Assembly (NCBI GenBank): GCA_029204225.1 | Contig: CM055113.1 | Location: forward strand, 15,979,822-16,043,821 | Direction of reading: 5' to 3' | DNA: 64,000 bases | Origin: Diphasiastrum complanatum | Lineage: Eukaryota; Streptophyta; Lycopodiopsida; Lycopodiales; Lycopodiaceae | Shown: positions 60,063 through 64,000 of the stretch, piece by piece | Layout of the letters: the number at the start of each line of letters is the position of its first letter | Position numbering within the stretch: position 1 is the stretch's first letter | Made by a program: the position numbers and the translations under genes | The notes under the pieces: model-generated | What the model was told of the DNA's origin: nothing | Databases searched by the model: none | Seen by the model: only the letters and a program-made list of their open reading frames with translations

Positions 60063-61398
60063 TTAGAAAGAGAAAAAAAAATCGTAAAAAAAAAATTTCC
60101 ATTTTTTTTTCCACTGGATATCGAATTCCGACAAAACAAAAAAATGATTTTATTTTTTTGTTTTTGCCATTTGGACATCGGATTACAACGTCCACGTGGC
60201 CAGGCCGTCGAAATCCGATGTCCACGTGGCAAAAAGAAAAACCGTGAAATTTTTTTTTTTCCCATTTTTTTCCACGTGGATATCGAATTCCAACAAAAAA
60301 GAAATTCTATTTTTTTTGTTTCGCCACTTCGCTGTTGGAATCCGACACTTTTTTTTCTTTTTTTCCTTCAAAATCTGATGGATTTTAAATGTGTCGGGAT
60401 TTCGACATTGGTAAAAAATAGAAAAAAGCTAAAATCATGATACGAATTCTTACTTCAGTGTGGAGACTATGACAAAAACATCAAATATACTATATATGAC
60501 ATATAGTACTACATAGCAATTAACCTCTTACAATTGTTTCAAACACGCAGAATGAATATTTAGATCAACTATGATTTACAATATTAATCAATTCACTAAT
60601 ACACTACAAACCCATTCGTTAACTGGTATGAAAACTAGCATAATTACAACCAAACATACTCCAATCGACAGGAATTCGAAGTGCATACCAAAAATAAATG
60701 ATTACGGAAAATGACATAGATGAAACGAACTGAAAATAGATAAAGCCATACCTATTTCAGAGTGCATATGCATGTAGTCGGAAAGTGAAGAAGTTCTAGT
60801 CATAAATGCTTCAATTGATTCTACTATGTTTGTCACTATTCTTTGTCCTTTGCTAGGAGAGAACTGCTCTCAACTAGAACAACCATGAGGGCTCTCATTG
60901 AGAATAAATCAGTGACTTCTCAATGATAGTTGATAGATCAACTTTAGACAATAGTTGCAAGCTCACTTTTCATGGTTGTGAAGACTCAGTTAGCTGAGTA
61001 TCTGACTTGACAACTAGCTTAGTGATGGCTTTCGTTCATATCTAATACTCATAGGCGTAGCAAAGGCTTGCAAAGTAGTAGCATGGATGGTCAGATGTAT
61101 TATAGAGGTAGCAATGTTAATAATCACATCTCTCAACTCTCTTTTGAAAATCAGCAATAATCCTTCAGTATTTTGGAAGTCAACGTTCAATTCCTCAACA
61201 ACTATAATGTGATTAAATGGTTAGCTCTCCAAATATCTTGCAAGGAAAACTGGGTTCTAATTCATAGAGTAGAGATAATTAAGCACCCCATAGCCAAGAT
61301 ATCTCAAGCTTCCAACAGAGATAGTGAGTCAATGGCACTCTTCAAAGTTCATTTTGAATTCTGATTTTCAACAGAATTGCCATCATACTGAGCACGCT
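59198..61398 (+). repeat. Right 2.2-kb flanking repeat
   Basis: Direct repeat of 42058-44259. It spans RT/RNase H (to 60062), the short foldback variant (60095-60410) and the roughly 987-bp segment (60412-61398). After 61398 it continues into unique sequence (TTCATGTGCTGCC), whereas the left copy is joined to the array. Confidence 0.9.
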
Positions 61399-61709
61399 TC
61401 ATGTGCTGCCACAAAAATGTTAAATATTGAATATCAGCATAAATATGGCATGATATACTTGAAAATGAAGATATGAATCATGAAGAGGCCTAAGTCATTT
61501 TTCGGGAATATATCTCCTAAGTACTTGCCTTGTAATTTAGGAGAAGAGCTTTAAAAAGAAAAGACATTGTCTTGGACAACCTTTACTAGGTCGTCCATAC
61601 AAAATGACTAGATATGAAAAGACATGATAAACTAGAGTAACTTTAACTCATAGTTCAATATACCTCCTATGGTATAGTTGAACGTATTTTCAGTCTAATT
61701 GTTAACTAG
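61399..61709. other. Unique AT-rich stretch
   Basis: No gene recognised. A small imperfect hairpin (GGACAACCT with AGGTCGTCC) lies near 61573-61596. Confidence 0.4.
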
Positions 61710-62042
61710 ACCCTTTCGCGGGAGCGACGCACCTGTTGTCTTAGAGGTGTGCTTGTTCGCCCCATAGAACATAGCATTGAGGGTGCCTCATCATCAACTA
61801 CTTCTATGATATTAGAGTCAGCTATTTTTGATGACGCCTTGGGTTCTGACGAGGAGGCAAGATTGGCTTCAATGTACGACCCAACCGAGTCTCGTGCATT
61901 GTCCATTTCTTCCTTATCTGACATGAATCCATATGACAAAACCAAGACTCTCCTCGATTTGCCAGTGTATTACATGAATAGTGTCACATACCTCTCATTA
62001 AATGATGTTGGAGATGTTCTTGATTTGAGGGAGGACGAATAA
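61710..62042 (+). CDS. Hypothetical fragment, acidic, no ATG
   Basis: Open from just after a TAG at 61707 to the stop at 62040, without an ATG near its left end, so it would have to be an exon or a broken gene. The text is Ser/Asp/Glu-rich (ASSSTTSMILESAIFDDALG, NDVGDVLDLREDE). No domain is recognised. The opposite strand is also open at 61945-61706, so the coding strand is not certain. Confidence 0.25.
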   Translation, partial: TLSRERRTCCLRGVLVRPIEHSIEGASSSTTSMILESAIFDDALGSDEEARLASMYDPTESRALSISSLSDMNPYDKTKTLLDLPVYYMNSVTYLSLNDVGDVLDLREDE

Positions 62043-62044
62043 TA

Positions 62045-62317
62045 ATGGCAATTAAAGCGTTATCCTATTTCTCGAACGGGCATAAATACCCTCCAAATAC
62101 ATATAAAATTATTTTTGTGAATAGAGACATTGCCATAAAAGTATTTGGCTATGTAGCTGAAGAAGTTTCAAAAAGGTCTTCCTCCTTAGCTGTTTTCTTT
62201 GGATACATTGACTTGAGCAAAAGAAGATCGATTGATTTTCTAGATCCATATAATAGAAAAAAATTTCTTCATGACCACATAACAAAGCTGATCATTAAAG
62301 ACAAAGAGAAACAATGA
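62045..62317 (+). CDS. Hypothetical small protein, 90 residues
   Basis: ATG at 62045, 3 bp after the previous frame ends, up to a TGA at 62315. The composition looks protein-like, with hydrophobic and basic residues (YKIIFVNRDIAIKVFGYVAE, LAVFFGYIDLSKRRSIDFLD) and a basic C-terminus. No family is recognised. It converges on the minus-strand transposase-like gene and may belong to the same element. Confidence 0.3.
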   Translation: MAIKALSYFSNGHKYPPNTYKIIFVNRDIAIKVFGYVAEEVSKRSSSLAVFFGYIDLSKRRSIDFLDPYNRKKFLHDHITKLIIKDKEKQ

Positions 62318-62390
62318 TTTTGCCTTGCATTGTACTACACATGATACGATATAATACATATATTTTTTTCGTCTGATATCATGAAATTTA

Positions 62391-63978
62391 CTATGGGTTG
62401 AGTCTTGCATCAATATTATTTTCGTCTATAAATTCATACGCCTTTCTAAATTTTTGATAATTTGTTGATCTAGTTTTATATAGAATTTGAATATGCCTGT
62501 AGAACCATTGAAATAGCTGGATGATATAACTATTTTTTCGAGATGTTCCACCATGTTGTGTATTTCGATGAAATGCTGCTCTGGCTTGCCAATGCGATTT
62601 CTCCATTCCTTGTGATGACCAAATACTTAGACTATCGTAAGCTTTTGCAAGAAATGATGCATGATGTCGTAAAATGTGCTGCAATATCAGAGATACAAAT
62701 ATTTTTATCCCAAACGTCTTTAAGTGCATCCACAAACTCAATTGTTGATTTCTCAATTAGTAGGACATCAGTATCAGATAGTTTATCTTTTCTGAGCAAT
62801 TTGACCATGTTGTCAAGCTTTGTCTAGACTTCAACTTTTTTAATCCTCATTGTTTCTTTTTCTTCAAAATCCTTTGTGGCATTGAGTACATCTATCCAAA
62901 TTGAGTACTGGATTTTAGTTGGTTTTGCGGAATGATTTGATAAGAAATGACGAGCTTTGGATCCTCCTATACTTGGTTTACATGGGATGTTTCCCGTTAT
63001 TCTTGAAAGCTTCTCGTCCTTTTGTATTTTAACATGTCCTTTATGAAGTCCCGCTTTTGATAAAACTTCTTCCAATCGAGCTATTGCCTTTTTGGCTAAT
63101 GACTCTGGATTAGTATTCCAAGCAAACCAAATATGAAGGTATATCAATTTTTCGATAATTCTAACCTCTCCATGTAGTGTACAAATGTGAACATTTTTAA
63201 GCGGAATCGGTAATACTGGTTTCCAAGTCGGATCTTCTATATCCCTTGAAACTCTTGTGCTCTTCGACATGTCATGTGTAGTTTTCATGCAATAGAGACA
63301 TGGATGTTTTGAATTTGCTCCATGTGAGACGTTGAACATGCACTTCAACGACTTCAGGCCTCCAGCCAAATGCCATTCCACCTTAAAATCACCTATTCTA
63401 GGAACATTGAGTGGTGTGTCGCTCATATGATTCTTAATTATCTCTGGATATTCTGTTTTAATAAAAATCCAAAATAGTATGTCATGATCTTCTTTTAAAA
63501 CCTGCTTGAAACACAAAACTATTTTAGGAGAATTGAACTCAAACCTATAATAACAGAACAATATTAGCTTAAAACACAACCATTAATTCTTGAAATGAAT
63601 TAGTTGCTAGTACTCAATAGAATAGATTTAAACCTAGAAAGCTGCCAACCACCAAATATTATTTTCGGACTGCACACTGAAATCAAGACTCTCCGAGTTT
63701 ATCGTATTGCTTAATGTTCCATTCATAATTGTAACACTAACCTTTTCCAGCTTTTGTCCCTTTATTACTTCTGATTCATCTAACTTGAGAACTAATATCA
63801 ATTTTTCAACACTTTCATTTGTGATTCCATAAAACTTTACAATAAATCTCAGTAAATGATTCAGATCTACAAGCATATTGTTGGTAGAATCACATGACAA
63901 AAAGCCATGTTTTGAGTTATAAATTTCATTTATATGGTAAGGAATACCAATGATGTTTTGCAAACCCCTGTTTAACAC
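62391..63978 (-). pseudogene. Transposase-like protein, probably intron-containing or frameshifted
   Basis: Three minus-strand pieces belong together. 63978-63634 carries LVLKLDESEVIKGQKLEKVS. 63579-62824 carries EWHLAGGLKSLKCMFNVSHG, CLYCMKTTHDMS and HICTLHGEVRIIEKLIYLHI. 62756-62391 carries WSSQGMEKSHWQARAAFHRN followed by TQHGGTSR. The Asp-containing start, the CxxC and His-rich centre and the GMEKSH box recall a group of transposase-like proteins of unclear class known from many eukaryotes; I cannot name the superfamily. A donor GTGGTTGG near 63642 and an acceptor TTATTATAG near 63547 would join the first two pieces in frame. A stop after IKKVEV and a frame change near HILRHH break the third junction. 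The 5' end may lie beyond the window. Confidence 0.6.
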
Positions 63979-64000
63979 ATCCCTCTCTAATTTGATTTGA

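Noticed and set aside
61706-61945. Minus-strand acidic frame opposite the hypothetical plus-strand fragment
   Set aside because: It overlaps the plus-strand frame, and neither has a recognised domain. Only the plus-strand version is listed, at low confidence.

Overview
The window looks like repeat-rich intergenic DNA from a large land-plant genome. Three things point to this: the plant types of Ty1/copia and Ty3/gypsy LTR retrotransposons, primer-binding sites complementary to plant tRNA-iMet and tRNA-Asp, and one intact intronless F-box/kelch-like gene. I cannot name the species; a seed-free plant or gymnosperm would fit but is not shown. Only the F-box gene (29654-30874) looks like an intact host gene. 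Almost everything else is retroelement debris with in-frame stops, frameshifts and C-to-T/G-to-A decay typical of methylated, silenced repeats. Layout: 1-2913 is the 3' part of a first gypsy element (a degenerate extra ORF, then a putative 3' LTR). 2914-5101 is a decayed minus-strand copia. 5102-13055 is a second gypsy element: 5' LTR remnant, tRNA-Asp PBS, pol (RT, RNase H, integrase), a hairpin-rich spacer, a long extra ORF and the 3' LTR. The extra ORF is homologous to that of the first element and is the best candidate for an undescribed protein family. 13056-16019 holds palindromes, a TC microsatellite and non-coding DNA. 16020-17797 has a tRNA-iMet PBS, a copia integrase scrap and a gypsy gag-protease relic. 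17798-25090 is a full-length 7.3-kb LTR element that encodes Gag but no recognisable pol (TR-GAG-like), with a minisatellite leader made of 24- to 30-bp units. 25855-26713 is a copia RNase H relic with a possible LTR after it. The F-box gene follows, with a long imperfect hairpin and a dyad upstream of it. 34480-36870 (plus strand) and 37165-42057 (minus strand, LTR to truncated RNase H) are two further copia elements; the second has inserted into a third copia fragment at 42058. 42058-61398 is a higher-order repeat: two 2.2-kb direct repeats flank six full and one partial 2.18-kb tandem units. Each full unit carries a copia RNase H C-terminal scrap, a roughly 480-bp foldback packed with CACGTG palindromes, and an exon-like minus-strand frame. 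61710-63978 contains two small plus-strand frames and a minus-strand, probably intron-containing gene that resembles a transposase-like family with a GMEKSH signature. The genes do not form a pathway. The window is a record of nested insertion, decay and tandem amplification around one host gene.
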